Assembly: GCA_900167895.1 (NCBI GenBank)
Contig: FUZR01000001.1
Location: 663,144 to 727,143 of the forward strand
DNA from: Bacteroidales bacterium WCE2004
Lineage (GTDB): Bacteria; Bacteroidota; Bacteroidia; Bacteroidales; UBA932
Reading direction: 5' to 3'
Length of the DNA: 64,000 nucleotides
The notes beneath the pieces are model-generated. The model saw nothing but the letters and a program-made list of their open reading frames with translations, did no database searches and was not told where the DNA came from. Shown here in pieces: positions 1 through 8,437 of this stretch; position 1 is the stretch's first letter; each line of letters begins with the position of its first letter. A program made the translations under genes and the position numbers.

Positions 1-1493
1 GCGCCGCTTTCGACAAAGTGGCCCGCGGCCTGGACCTGCTGGTGATCGGCATCGGCGAGGAAGGCCAGCTGGGCTTCAACGAAGCCGGCAGCAACGAGAA
101 GACGCGCACCCGCACCGTGCGTCTCTCCTACAGCTCCCGCAAGCGCCAGGCGCGCAATTTCGGCAGCGACCTGTCGGTTACGCCGCAGAGCGCCATCACG
201 ATGGGCATCGGCACGATGCTCTCCGCCGGGCACATCATCCTGATGGCCTGGGGCGAAGACAAGGCCGAGGCCGTCAAGGCCATCGTCGAGGGAGAGATCA
301 CCACCGCCTGCCCCGCCTCGCTGCTGCAGCGCCACGACCACATCCGCTTCTTCACGGACGCCACGGGCGGCAGCCAGCTGACCCGCGTGGTGGCCCCCTG
401 GCTGGTCGGCCCCTGCGACTGGACGCCGAAGCTCATCCGCAAGGCCGTCGTCTGGCTGTGCGGGGTCGTCGGCAAGCCGATCCTCAAGCTCACGGACAAG
501 GACTACCTGGAGAACTCGCTGGGCGAGCTGCTCGAGTACGCCGGTCCGTTCGACAAGATCAACATCGAGGTCTTCAACGACCTCCAGCATACCATCACCG
601 GCTGGCCGGGCGGCAAGCCGAACGCCGACGACAGCACGCGTCCGGTGGCCGCCGCCCCGTATCCCAAGACGGTGCTCCTCTTCTCGCCGCACCCCGACGA
701 CGACGTCATCTCGATGGGCGGCACCTTCATCCGGCTTGTCTCCCAGGGGCACGACGTGCACGTGGCCTACGAGACGTCCGGCAACGTCGCCGTCCACGAC
801 GACGTGGTGCTCCAGCATTTCGACGCCGCGTCGATGCTCGGCATGGCCGACCGCTACGACGCCGTCAAGGCCCTGGTGGACGCCAAGGTCCCGGGCGAGC
901 CCGAACCGCGGGAACTGCTGGACCTCAAGGCGGCGATCCGCCGCAGTGAGGCCCGCGCGGCCGTCCGCTCCTTCGGCCTCAACCCCGACACCAACGCCCA
1001 TTTCCTCAACCTGCCCTTCTACGAATCCGGCAGCATCAAGAAGAAACCCTGCACCCAGGCCGACGTGGACATCATCAAGGACCTGATCCGCTCGCTCAAG
1101 CCGCACATGATCTTCATGGCCGGCGACCTCGCCGACCCGCACGGCACGCACCGCGTGTGCACCGAGGCGGCGCTGGAAGCCGTGGAGCAGCTGCGCGCAG
1201 AGGGCAACGCCTGGCTCGCCGGGACGCACATCTGGCTCTACCGCGGCGCCTGGATGGAATGGGAGATCGGACGCGTGGACATGGCCGTCCCCCTGAGCCC
1301 GGGAGAAGTGGTCATGAAGCGCCACGCCATCTTCCGCCACCTCTCGCAGAAGGACATCGTCCCCTTCCCGGGCGAAGACCCGCGCGAGTTCTGGCAGCGC
1401 GCCGAGGAGCGCACGCAGAACACCGCACGCCAGTACGACAGCCTCGGCATGGCCGAGTACCAGGCCATCGAAGTATTCCTGAAACTCTGTTAA
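1..1493 (+). CDS. Fused NagB-like / PIG-L (LmbE) deacetylase, 5'-partial
   Basis: The reading frame is open from the left edge (codons begin at base 3), so the N-terminus lies outside the window. The first ~200 residues are a glucosamine-6-phosphate deaminase/isomerase fold with the GFNEAG motif. The rest is a PIG-L/LmbE N-deacetylase domain with the zinc motif SPHPDDD (near base 681) and a later PHGTHR motif (near 1140). Such fusions are known in Bacteroidales as long NagB homologues. The deaminase catalytic stretch reads GIGEEGQLGFNE where active NagB has D-G-H, so Asp141 is Glu (60-62) and His143 is Gln (66-68) in E. coli numbering. The NagB half may be inactive or altered, leaving sugar N-deacetylation as the clear activity. 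It stops 4 bp before nagB and is probably co-transcribed. Confidence 0.88.
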   Translation, partial: AAFDKVARGLDLLVIGIGEEGQLGFNEAGSNEKTRTRTVRLSYSSRKRQARNFGSDLSVTPQSAITMGIGTMLSAGHIILMAWGEDKAEAVKAIVEGEITTACPASLLQRHDHIRFFTDATGGSQLTRVVAPWLVGPCDWTPKLIRKAVVWLCGVVGKPILKLTDKDYLENSLGELLEYAGPFDKINIEVFNDLQHTITGWPGGKPNADDSTRPVAAAPYPKTVLLFSPHPDDDVISMGGTFIRLVSQGHDVHVAYETSGNVAVHDDVVLQHFDAASMLGMADRYDAVKALVDAKVPGEPEPRELLDLKAAIRRSEARAAVRSFGLNPDTNAHFLNLPFYESGSIKKKPCTQADVDIIKDLIRSLKPHMIFMAGDLADPHGTHRVCTEAALEAVEQLRAEGNAWLAGTHIWLYRGAWMEWEIGRVDMAVPLSPGEVVMKRHAIFRHLSQKDIVPFPGEDPREFWQRAEERTQNTARQYDSLGMAEYQAIEVFLKLC

Positions 1494-1497
1494 AGAT

Positions 1498-2295
1498 ATG
1501 AAAGTCATCATCCGCGACAATGCCAGGGAGGGCGGCCTGTGGGCCGCGCACTACATCGCCTCCCGCATCCGGGAGAAAGCCGCCAGGACCGACGAGCCCT
1601 TCGTGCTGGGCCTGCCCACCGGCTCCACCCCGCTCAACACCTACGCCGAGCTCGTCCGCATGGTCAAGGCCGGCGAAATCTCCTTCAAGAACGTCATCTC
1701 CTTCAACATGGACGAATACGCCGGCCTGCCTGTGGAGCATCCCGAGAGCTACCATTCCTTCATGTTCAAGAACCTCTTCGACCACATCGACGAGCCGCTG
1801 GAGAACATCCATATCCTCAACGGCAACGCCGCCGACCCGGCCGCCGAGTGCGCCGCCTACGAGCGCGCCATCGAGCAGGCGGGCGGCATCGACCTCTTCC
1901 TCGGCGGCATCGGCGAGGACGGTCACATCGCCTTCAACGAGCCGTTCTCCCCGCTCTCTTCCCGCACGCGCCTGGTGACCCTCACGCAGGACACCCGCGA
2001 GGTCAATTCCCGCTTCTTCGGCGGCGACCCCGAGGCCGTGCCCGCCCAGGCGATGTCTGTGGGCGTCGCCACCGTGATGGACGCCCGCGAGGTGGTCATC
2101 CTCGCCTTCGGCTCCAAGAAGGCGCGCGCCCTGGCCAGCGCCATCGAGGGCCCGATGTCCCACTACAACACGGTGAGCGCATTACAGAATCACCCCGCCG
2201 GCATCATCGTCTGCGACGAGGCTGCGATCGGCGAGGTGAAAGTCAACAGCTACCGCTATTTCAAAGCCGTAGAGGCCGCGGAGAGCCGTTTATAG
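1498..2295 (+). CDS. nagB: Glucosamine-6-phosphate deaminase
   Basis: Converts glucosamine-6-phosphate to fructose-6-phosphate and ammonia in the cytoplasm, the last step of GlcNAc/GlcN catabolism. The 265-residue length is normal for the family. All four E. coli catalytic positions are present at identical numbers: Asp72 (FNMDEY), Asp141 and His143 (GEDGHIAFNE) and Glu148. The ATG follows the stop of the NagB/PIG-L fusion by 4 bp, so the two form an operon with one intact and one deviant deaminase. The 3' end overlaps the convergent phosphatase gene by 6 bp. Confidence 0.97.
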   Translation: MKVIIRDNAREGGLWAAHYIASRIREKAARTDEPFVLGLPTGSTPLNTYAELVRMVKAGEISFKNVISFNMDEYAGLPVEHPESYHSFMFKNLFDHIDEPLENIHILNGNAADPAAECAAYERAIEQAGGIDLFLGGIGEDGHIAFNEPFSPLSSRTRLVTLTQDTREVNSRFFGGDPEAVPAQAMSVGVATVMDAREVVILAFGSKKARALASAIEGPMSHYNTVSALQNHPAGIIVCDEAAIGEVKVNSYRYFKAVEAAESRL

Positions 2296-4209
2296 GTTCT
2301 TGAAACTGATCTTGTAGAGCTTGGACGTGGTATCGTCGCCCACCCAGATGCACTGGCGGTCGCGGTCCACGTACAAGCTTTCTCCGTTATCGATGAAGGG
2401 CACCGGATAGGAGGCGATCACCTTGCCCTCCAGGGTGCAGAGATTGACCGTGCGGAGCTCGCTGTCCGGAATCCAGAGCGCGTTGCGCACCGGGTCATAG
2501 CAGAGACCGGAGATATCCTCGATGCCTTCCGTGATCTCAATACGGTCCAGGATGCCCTCGGTCGGCGAGAAGCGGATCAGCAGGCGCGGATCCGCCTGGT
2601 TGCCGACCAGCAGCGTGCCGTCGTTCATCCAGGTGATGGCCTCGAGACCGCTGTTGGTCCGGTAGCCCGCTTCCTTGATCACGCCGAGCAATTCGGACTC
2701 CTTGTATTCCGGAGCGCGCAGCCGCCGGATTTCCTGCCTGCCCTCGACGACATAGTAGACATCGCGGGTGGCCGGGTCGATCGTGACGCCCTCGCAGTCC
2801 ATATGACGCTCTACGAAGAAGGGTTTCGTCTCCCCCGTCCAGCTGACGGCGTAGACGCCCTTCTCGTCGGACGCGGCCAGCATGCCGTCGCCGTCCGGCG
2901 CCAGGCAGAGGCCGGACACTTCGGGGACCTGCGTGTCGACCGTGGTATAATCGCCCATCACGGGCAGGGCGGCCTGCTGCTTGAAGGCGTCCCAGTCATA
3001 ATAGGGCCAGTTGTCCGCGGGCAGCGGGAGCCGGGCCTCGCGGCCGTTGAGCAGGACCTTGAAGAGGACCTTCGGCGAACGCTTGCTGCGGTAGAAAACG
3101 AACTGGAGGTTGGCGCCCATCGGCACTTCGTGCAGCTGGCACCAGACCGGGATCTCGTCCGGGTCGGCGACGTCGTGGCCGAAGCCGTTGACATCGAGCG
3201 TCATCAGCAGCGGCAGGAAGGTGTAGTCGTGGCCGAAGCGCAGGTCGGCACCCCGCTCGCCGCCGGCGATGCGTTCGTCGGCCCTGGCGATGATGTCCTC
3301 CACGATCGGCTGGTAGCCCAGGTGCGTAGGCCAGGCGTTGGCGTAGAACTGGAAGTCGTCCACCTTCCAGAGCGCGACGCGCTCCTCCGGGGTGAAGATG
3401 TCCGTGAAGTTCAGGTCGGTGTCGATGCCGTCCATGCCGCCGGCGAAGAAGTAGAGGTAGGACACGAAGTCCCAGCCCTCAGTCTCGGGCACGGCCTTGA
3501 AAGGCTCCTTGAACAGGCGCCCGAGGATGGCGCGCCAGTCCACCGTGCGCTCGACATACTGCTCCCAGGTCTCCCCGAAACGGAGCGGCGTGCGGAGGTA
3601 GTTGTCGTTGCGGAACGGGTTCTTGCCGTCGAGCGGCAGGATGGCGGGCAGGAAGCTGACGCCGAAATTCTCGAAGATGTCCAGCTTCGCGTCCTGCGCC
3701 TTCAGGCCCAGGCAGAAGGCGGACATCGTCATCACGCAGCGCGTGGAGGTGGAGGTCCAGGCGCGCACGGCCGCGTCTTTCCCGAACACCTTCGGGAAAT
3801 TGGCGTACATCCGCCCGGCCAGCTCCTGCTGTTGCTGCCAGCCCTTGCGGGAAAGGTCGCCGACGCGGTAGCGCACGGACGGGTAGAGCCCGTCGAAGCG
3901 CTCCTTGAAGGAGGCGCCGAGCGCCGTCAGGTTGTCGCTTTCGGCGGCCGCCCCGAACACGTCGTGGATCTTGTCGTAGATGTCGCTCTGCCAGGCATAG
4001 CGGGCGCCGTGACGGCCATAATGGCTGATGTAGAAAGGCTCGTAGCCCTTCGGCGCGCGCGTCAGTTCGACCGGCCCGGTCGGACAGAGGTAGTCCGTCC
4101 CGGAAAGGTATTCCGGATGGGCCTGCAGCTGGTCGAAGATGTCGGTTTGCTGGGCCCCTGCGCTCAGGCAGAGCGCCAGCAGGGGCAGGATGAGAAGTCG
4201 GTTGGTCAT
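2290..4209 (-). CDS. Histidine phosphatase fused to SdiA-regulated-type propeller domain
   Basis: Exported 639-residue protein with a signal peptide (LLALCLSAGAQ). Residues ~25-420 are a branch-2 histidine acid phosphatase resembling multiple inositol-polyphosphate phosphatase/phytase: the RHGAR motif is at 66-70 with catalytic His67, and the proton-donor HD pair is at 327-328 (RFGHDYTF). Residues ~430-639 match the SdiA-regulated/esterase-like beta-propeller type, with repeats such as SGLCLAPDGDG, EGVTIDPATRDVYYV and ISGLCYDPVRNALW. Start and stop overlap as ATGA with the upstream AraC-type regulator, giving translational coupling. A stand-alone paralogue of the phosphatase half lies at 17283-18572. 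The substrate is not deducible; phosphorylated sugars or inositol phosphates fit the family. Confidence 0.85.
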   Translation of the reverse strand: MTNRLLILPLLALCLSAGAQQTDIFDQLQAHPEYLSGTDYLCPTGPVELTRAPKGYEPFYISHYGRHGARYAWQSDIYDKIHDVFGAAAESDNLTALGASFKERFDGLYPSVRYRVGDLSRKGWQQQQELAGRMYANFPKVFGKDAAVRAWTSTSTRCVMTMSAFCLGLKAQDAKLDIFENFGVSFLPAILPLDGKNPFRNDNYLRTPLRFGETWEQYVERTVDWRAILGRLFKEPFKAVPETEGWDFVSYLYFFAGGMDGIDTDLNFTDIFTPEERVALWKVDDFQFYANAWPTHLGYQPIVEDIIARADERIAGGERGADLRFGHDYTFLPLLMTLDVNGFGHDVADPDEIPVWCQLHEVPMGANLQFVFYRSKRSPKVLFKVLLNGREARLPLPADNWPYYDWDAFKQQAALPVMGDYTTVDTQVPEVSGLCLAPDGDGMLAASDEKGVYAVSWTGETKPFFVERHMDCEGVTIDPATRDVYYVVEGRQEIRRLRAPEYKESELLGVIKEAGYRTNSGLEAITWMNDGTLLVGNQADPRLLIRFSPTEGILDRIEITEGIEDISGLCYDPVRNALWIPDSELRTVNLCTLEGKVIASYPVPFIDNGESLYVDRDRQCIWVGDDTTSKLYKISFKNL

Positions 4210-5375
4210 ATCTTGCGTTTATGTTGGTTCCGTTCGCGCCACTCGTTCGGCGAGCAGCCGTAGATCTGCTTGAAGCGGCGGGAGATGCTCTTGGTGTCGT
4301 TCTCGCCCAGGGAGAGGGCGATGCCCACGACCTGGTCGTCGGTGTCCAGGAGCAGCTCGGCGAAGCGCTTGATCTTCAGGTCGGAGATATACTGGTAGAG
4401 GGTCTGCCCGGTCACGGCCTTGAAGCGGCGCTCCAGCAGGCGGCGGGACAGGGCGACCTCCGCGATCACGTCCTTGACGGAGATCTTCTTCTGGTAGTTG
4501 CGGTGGATGAACTGGACAGCCTTCTGGATCTGGGCGTCGTCCGTGGCGAAGGCCGCCGTGGAGATGCGCCCTACGAGCTTGACCGGTTTCAGGACGATGT
4601 CCTCGTACGGCGCGTCCGGGTTGGCGACGAGCTTCTCGATGAGCTCGGCCGTGCGGTAGCCGCCTTCCTCGATGTCCACGAAGATGCTGGACAGGGTGGT
4701 GCTCCCGAGGCTGCAGAGCAGCTCGTCGTTGTCCACGCCGATGATGGAGACGTCGCCCGGGATCTGGATGCCGGCGGCGTGGCAGGCCTCGATCAGGTTG
4801 TTGCCCTGGTTGTCGTCGCAGGCCATGATGCCGATCGGCTTGGGCACCATCCGGAGCCAGTCGCGCAGGCGGTCCCGCTCATAGTACCACAGGTGGTCGA
4901 TCTCCTGCAGGTTGTAGGCATAGAAGGAATTGCCGTAGCCCGCGGCCTCCACCTCGCGGCGGAAGCCCTCGCAGCGTTCGTCCGACCAGCAGACTTCGTT
5001 GAAACCGAAGAATCCGAAGTTGCGGAAACCGCGGTCGATGTAGAAGCGCGCGGCCATCCGGCCGGTGCCCAGATAGTCCGCCGTGATGTTGGGGATGGTC
5101 TGGAAGCGCTTCTTGAAGTCCTGGGCCACGACCACGATGCCGTTCTTGCGGAACAGGCTGATGTCGTCGGTCTCCTCGAACTGTCCGATGACGGCGTCAG
5201 CGCCCCAGTCTTTGGCGAACTTCACCACGCCGGGCAGGCCGATCTTCTCCTTGAAGGCGGGCGGCATGCGGCAGATGGCCCATTGTTCCTTGCGGCGCGA
5301 ATAGCGGACAATCCCCTGGAGGAGCTTGTTCGGGAAGGACTCCGTGAAGTCGGTGATGAAAAGCAGGTGCAGCAT
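4206..5375 (-). CDS. AraC-family regulator with LacI/periplasmic-binding-type sensor domain (XylR-like)
   Basis: A 389-residue cytoplasmic transcription factor. Residues 1-~275 form a periplasmic-binding-protein-like ligand domain (LLFITDFTES start, GVDNDELLCSLGSTTLSS near 230-250), as in XylR and other sugar-responsive AraC proteins. Residues ~285-385 carry the two AraC helix-turn-helices (ISVKDVIAEVALSRRLLERR, then ALSLGENDTKSISRRFKQ and the CSPNEWR tail). It lies one base after the GH20 hexosaminidase gene and overlaps the phosphatase gene by 4 bp, so it is probably autoregulated from the promoter region near 7.5 kb. The likely ligand is an amino sugar from this locus (inference). Candidate binding sites are the TACGCAA-type repeats at 7516-7542 and 12119-12145. 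Confidence 0.88.
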   Translation of the reverse strand: MLHLLFITDFTESFPNKLLQGIVRYSRRKEQWAICRMPPAFKEKIGLPGVVKFAKDWGADAVIGQFEETDDISLFRKNGIVVVAQDFKKRFQTIPNITADYLGTGRMAARFYIDRGFRNFGFFGFNEVCWSDERCEGFRREVEAAGYGNSFYAYNLQEIDHLWYYERDRLRDWLRMVPKPIGIMACDDNQGNNLIEACHAAGIQIPGDVSIIGVDNDELLCSLGSTTLSSIFVDIEEGGYRTAELIEKLVANPDAPYEDIVLKPVKLVGRISTAAFATDDAQIQKAVQFIHRNYQKKISVKDVIAEVALSRRLLERRFKAVTGQTLYQYISDLKIKRFAELLLDTDDQVVGIALSLGENDTKSISRRFKQIYGCSPNEWRERNQHKRKI

Positions 5376-5376
5376 A

Positions 5377-7452
5377 TCAGTGGCGGTGATAGGAAATGCC
5401 GAGGCTGTCGTAGTAGGGATATTCGTGGTCCGTGACGATGCTGAAGAAGTGGTCGAAGTCGGCGACGAAGGCCGGGTCGTCCGGGGCGGTCGTGCCGGCC
5501 CAGGACGGGCTGGCGTTCCAGCCGCGCTCGAACAGGCCGAGCGACTTCGGGAAGAAGTAGTACGTCACGTGGTCGAAGCAGCGGATCGTCTCGGCCCAGA
5601 GGTGGCCCTCGACGCCGATGATGTGCGGCCGGGAGGCCGGGGTCAGCGCGGGCTTGCCCTCGCCGGAATGCGTCAGGTCGACCGGGTTGCAGTAGTCGTC
5701 CCAGCGGACGGAACGGTACATGTCGTAGGGCTGCAGGGAGAAGCTACGGCGCTCGTCCACGAAGCCGCCCCAGGAGTGTCCGCGCTCGGTCTTGCCGTAG
5801 TTGTAGGCGAAGTCCATGTAGCAGTTGGGGGCGCTGGAGATGACGACGGGCAGGCCTTCGGCGGCAAACTCATACGGGAGCACGTCGCGGCCGTGCGAGA
5901 CGGTCCACAGGTTGGTCAGGGCGAGGTTGGCGCGGAGCCGCGCGAGCGTGGCGGGCGTGACGTGCTGGCAGACGTCCTGCCAGCCGCCCAGCTTGATGCC
6001 GCGCGCCTCGGCGATGTCCATCAGCCGGTTCAGGAAGTATTCCTTCAGCCAGCCGATGTCGGTGCGGCCGTTCTCGGCCAGCAGCGCGGCGCAGGCCGGC
6101 GAGCCGGTCCAGGCGCCGTCCGGCACCTCGTCGCCGCCGATGTGGATGGCCTCGAGCGGCACCCCGGCCTCGGCGTAGAGCGCGATCAGGCCGTCGAAGA
6201 CGGTCTCGAAGAAAGTATAGGTGGACGGCAGGGCCACGTTCATCACGTTGTCGGTGTAGTCCTGCACGGATTCGTAGACGGAAGTGTCCGCCGGCTCGGA
6301 GAGCAGGCAGCTGCGGTCGCCAGTCCGCTGCGCACGCACCTCCATCGACTTGACCGCGGCGCGGGAATGGCCCGGAGTGTCAAATTCGGGGATGATGCGG
6401 ATATGGCGCTCGTTGGCGTAGCGCAGGATTTCGACGAAGTCGGCGTGGGAGTAATAGCCGTTGCCCGGGGAGTCGTCGCCCGGCCGTGCCGCGACACAGT
6501 AGGTCGGCTGCAGGCCGTCCGGCTCGGCGATTGTGCCGTCCTCGCGGAGGACCGGCAGGCAGCGGGCGGCGCCGTAGGAGGTGAGCTCCGGCAGGGCGTC
6601 GATCTCGATGCGCCAGCCTTCGTCGTCGCCGAAGTGCAGGTGCAGGAAGCTGGCCTTATAGGAAGCCATCAGGTCGATCAGGCGCAGCAGGTCGGCCTTC
6701 TGGGTAAAGTTGCGGCTCACGTCGAGCATCAGACCGCGCCAGGGCAGGTCCGGCCAGTCGGTGACGACGGCGGCCGGCACGGCGGCGCCCTGCGCGTTGC
6801 GGCGCAGGCGTCCGAGCGTAACGGAAGCGTAGTATGCGCCGTCTTCGTCGGCCGCCTCGACACGGACGGCGCCGTCGGCGAGCGTGATCCGGTACCAGCC
6901 GGGGCGCTGTCCGTCGACGTAGGAGACGGTCGGTTCCGCAGCCGGGTCGGTCTCGCCTTCCAGGCGCTTCACTTCCTTGAGCCGGGGAATGATATCATAG
7001 ACACCCGTTTCCACGTGGGAGTAGTCGAAACTGTGGACGGGTTCGGACGGCAGGAAACGGTATTCGGCCGTCACGGCGACGGGCTTGCCGCCCTTGCGCT
7101 GCAGGAAGAATCCTTCCGGCGCGCGGCACTGGTTGACCAGCGGCCGCGCCTCATAGCGCAGCGTCATCGCGGCGCCCTTCGTATCGGCCGTCGGAACGAC
7201 GCGGTAGAGCGTGCCGCTGATGTGCTCGATGGTGCCGGGCGCGTCCGTCTCCATCGTGACGGGGGTGCGGAACTGGCTGAACCAGACGGTCCACTCCGTG
7301 CCGGCAGGCGGGTTCTGGATCTCCATCGTATGAAGCGCCCGACCACTCTCGGGGTCGGTAACGCCCTCAGTCCAAACAATATGACAATTTGGGGTGCAGG
7401 CTACGCAAAACGCGCACGCGATAAAAAGGAGAAAATAGCTTTTAGTGTTCAC
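5377..7452 (-). CDS. Beta-N-acetylhexosaminidase, GH20, lipoprotein
   Basis: Releases terminal GlcNAc/GalNAc from glycans at the cell surface or in the periplasm. It has a GH20 N-terminal domain followed by the TIM barrel (WRGLMLDVSRNF, HLHFGDDEGWRIEID, HIRIIPEFDTPGHS) and the catalytic Asp-Glu pair at ~441-442 in HIGGDEVPDGAW. I chose the GTG at 7452 because it gives a clean lipoprotein signal (FLLFIACAFCVAC, Cys19) after an A-rich leader. The longer frame from an ATG at 7521 would begin inside a palindrome that looks regulatory. It heads an operon with the AraC/LacI-type regulator and the fused phosphatase and is divergent from the ROK kinase. Confidence 0.92.
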   Translation of the reverse strand: MNTKSYFLLFIACAFCVACTPNCHIVWTEGVTDPESGRALHTMEIQNPPAGTEWTVWFSQFRTPVTMETDAPGTIEHISGTLYRVVPTADTKGAAMTLRYEARPLVNQCRAPEGFFLQRKGGKPVAVTAEYRFLPSEPVHSFDYSHVETGVYDIIPRLKEVKRLEGETDPAAEPTVSYVDGQRPGWYRITLADGAVRVEAADEDGAYYASVTLGRLRRNAQGAAVPAAVVTDWPDLPWRGLMLDVSRNFTQKADLLRLIDLMASYKASFLHLHFGDDEGWRIEIDALPELTSYGAARCLPVLREDGTIAEPDGLQPTYCVAARPGDDSPGNGYYSHADFVEILRYANERHIRIIPEFDTPGHSRAAVKSMEVRAQRTGDRSCLLSEPADTSVYESVQDYTDNVMNVALPSTYTFFETVFDGLIALYAEAGVPLEAIHIGGDEVPDGAWTGSPACAALLAENGRTDIGWLKEYFLNRLMDIAEARGIKLGGWQDVCQHVTPATLARLRANLALTNLWTVSHGRDVLPYEFAAEGLPVVISSAPNCYMDFAYNYGKTERGHSWGGFVDERRSFSLQPYDMYRSVRWDDYCNPVDLTHSGEGKPALTPASRPHIIGVEGHLWAETIRCFDHVTYYFFPKSLGLFERGWNASPSWAGTTAPDDPAFVADFDHFFSIVTDHEYPYYDSLGISYHRH

Positions 7453-7515
7453 AATCAGTGCGTTTTTTAATACAGCACAAATATGAATAATATTAAAGAC
7501 CGAGGCAATCGAATG

Positions 7516-7528
7516 ACGCAAATTGCGT
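7516..7528. promoter_or_regulatory. 13-bp perfect palindrome, candidate operator
   Basis: ACGCAA-A-TTGCGT lies between the divergent GH20 and ROK genes. A further TACGCAA half-site follows at 7536-7542, just upstream of the ROK -33 element. The same TACGCAA word recurs upstream of susC at 12119. Position and symmetry suggest an operator controlling both directions; the AraC/LacI-type regulator encoded in the GH20 operon is the obvious candidate (inference). Confidence 0.45.
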
Positions 7529-7549
7529 GCCTAAATACGCAAGATTGTT

Positions 7550-7579
7550 TTTGTGCTTTCAATCTAATCCATAATTTTG
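7550..7579 (+). promoter_or_regulatory. Bacteroidota promoter for ROK kinase operon
   Basis: A TTTG -33 element (7550-7553) and a perfect TAnnTTTG -7 element (TAATTTTG, 7572-7579) are separated by 18 bp, close to the Bacteroides consensus. The ROK kinase ATG follows 19 bp later. Confidence 0.6.
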
Positions 7580-7598
7580 CAAAAAAATCACACAGCAA

Positions 7599-8426
7599 AT
7601 GACACTTGGAATTGACGTCGGAGGAACCAATCTGGTCCTGGGCCTGGTCCAGGACGGCAAGATTGTCAAGCGGGTCTCCACCCCCTGGTTCCCCCGCGAA
7701 GCCAGCCTGGAACAGACGATCGACATCCTGTCGGAGCAGATCTCCGGCATCATCACCCCGGACACCGAAAAGATCGGCATCGGCGTCCCGTCCGTCGTGG
7801 ACATCCACCGGGGCATCGTATACGACACCGCCAACATTCCCTCCTGGACGGAAGTCCCCCTCAAAGACCTGCTGGAAGCGCGCTTCCACCTGCCCGTATC
7901 GCTCAACAACGACGCGAACTGCTACGCGATGGGCGTGTATGAGGGTTATCCCGCCGACGCCAAGCCAGAGGTCCTCGTCGTGATCACGCTCGGCACGGGC
8001 GTGGGAATGGGCATCGTGGACCGCGGCCGCCTCTTCTGCGGCGCCAACTGCGGCGCGGGCGAACTGGGCACGCTCCCCTACCGGGGCGCCACGCTCGAGA
8101 CTTTCTGCAGCAAGCAGTTCTTCGCCGGGAGCGGCTGGGACAGCCTCAGCGCCTCCGAGGCCGCCTACAACGGCGACCCGCGCGCCCTGGCCCTCTTCCA
8201 CGACCTGGGCAAGCGCCTGGGCGACCTGCTCACGACCGTCATGTTCGCCTACGACCCGAGCCACATCGCGCTCGGCGGCGGCATCGCTTATACTTATCCG
8301 CTTTTCCGGGCGTCCATGGAGGCCCGCCTGAAGCGCGATTTCCCTTATCACAAGAGCCTCGAACGGCTCACCGTCGACGTCTGCACCGGTGATGACATCC
8401 CGGTGATCGGCGCCTCCCTCATCTAG
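7599..8426 (+). CDS. ROK-family sugar kinase
   Basis: Predicted cytoplasmic hexose or amino-sugar kinase (275 residues) of the ROK family, with the ATP-binding motif GIDVGGTN at 4-11, LNNDANCYAMG near 105 containing the catalytic Asp, and the glycine-rich TLGTGVGMGI. The canonical ROK zinc motif (GHx9CxCGxxGCxE) is not present. The equivalent segment reads CGANCGAGELGTLPYRG, retaining the Glu but not the cysteine cluster. It lies 11 bp upstream of the GH2 glucosaminidase, so phosphorylation of released GlcN or GlcNAc is the likely role (inference). Glucose is a possible alternative substrate. Confidence 0.85.
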   Translation: MTLGIDVGGTNLVLGLVQDGKIVKRVSTPWFPREASLEQTIDILSEQISGIITPDTEKIGIGVPSVVDIHRGIVYDTANIPSWTEVPLKDLLEARFHLPVSLNNDANCYAMGVYEGYPADAKPEVLVVITLGTGVGMGIVDRGRLFCGANCGAGELGTLPYRGATLETFCSKQFFAGSGWDSLSASEAAYNGDPRALALFHDLGKRLGDLLTTVMFAYDPSHIALGGGIAYTYPLFRASMEARLKRDFPYHKSLERLTVDVCTGDDIPVIGASLI

Positions 8427-8437
8427 CCACATACGAC

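Noticed and set aside
5326..7470. Plus-strand open frame of 714 codons opposite the hexosaminidase
   Set aside because: No domain or start signal; the GH20 catalytic motifs on the minus strand identify the real gene.
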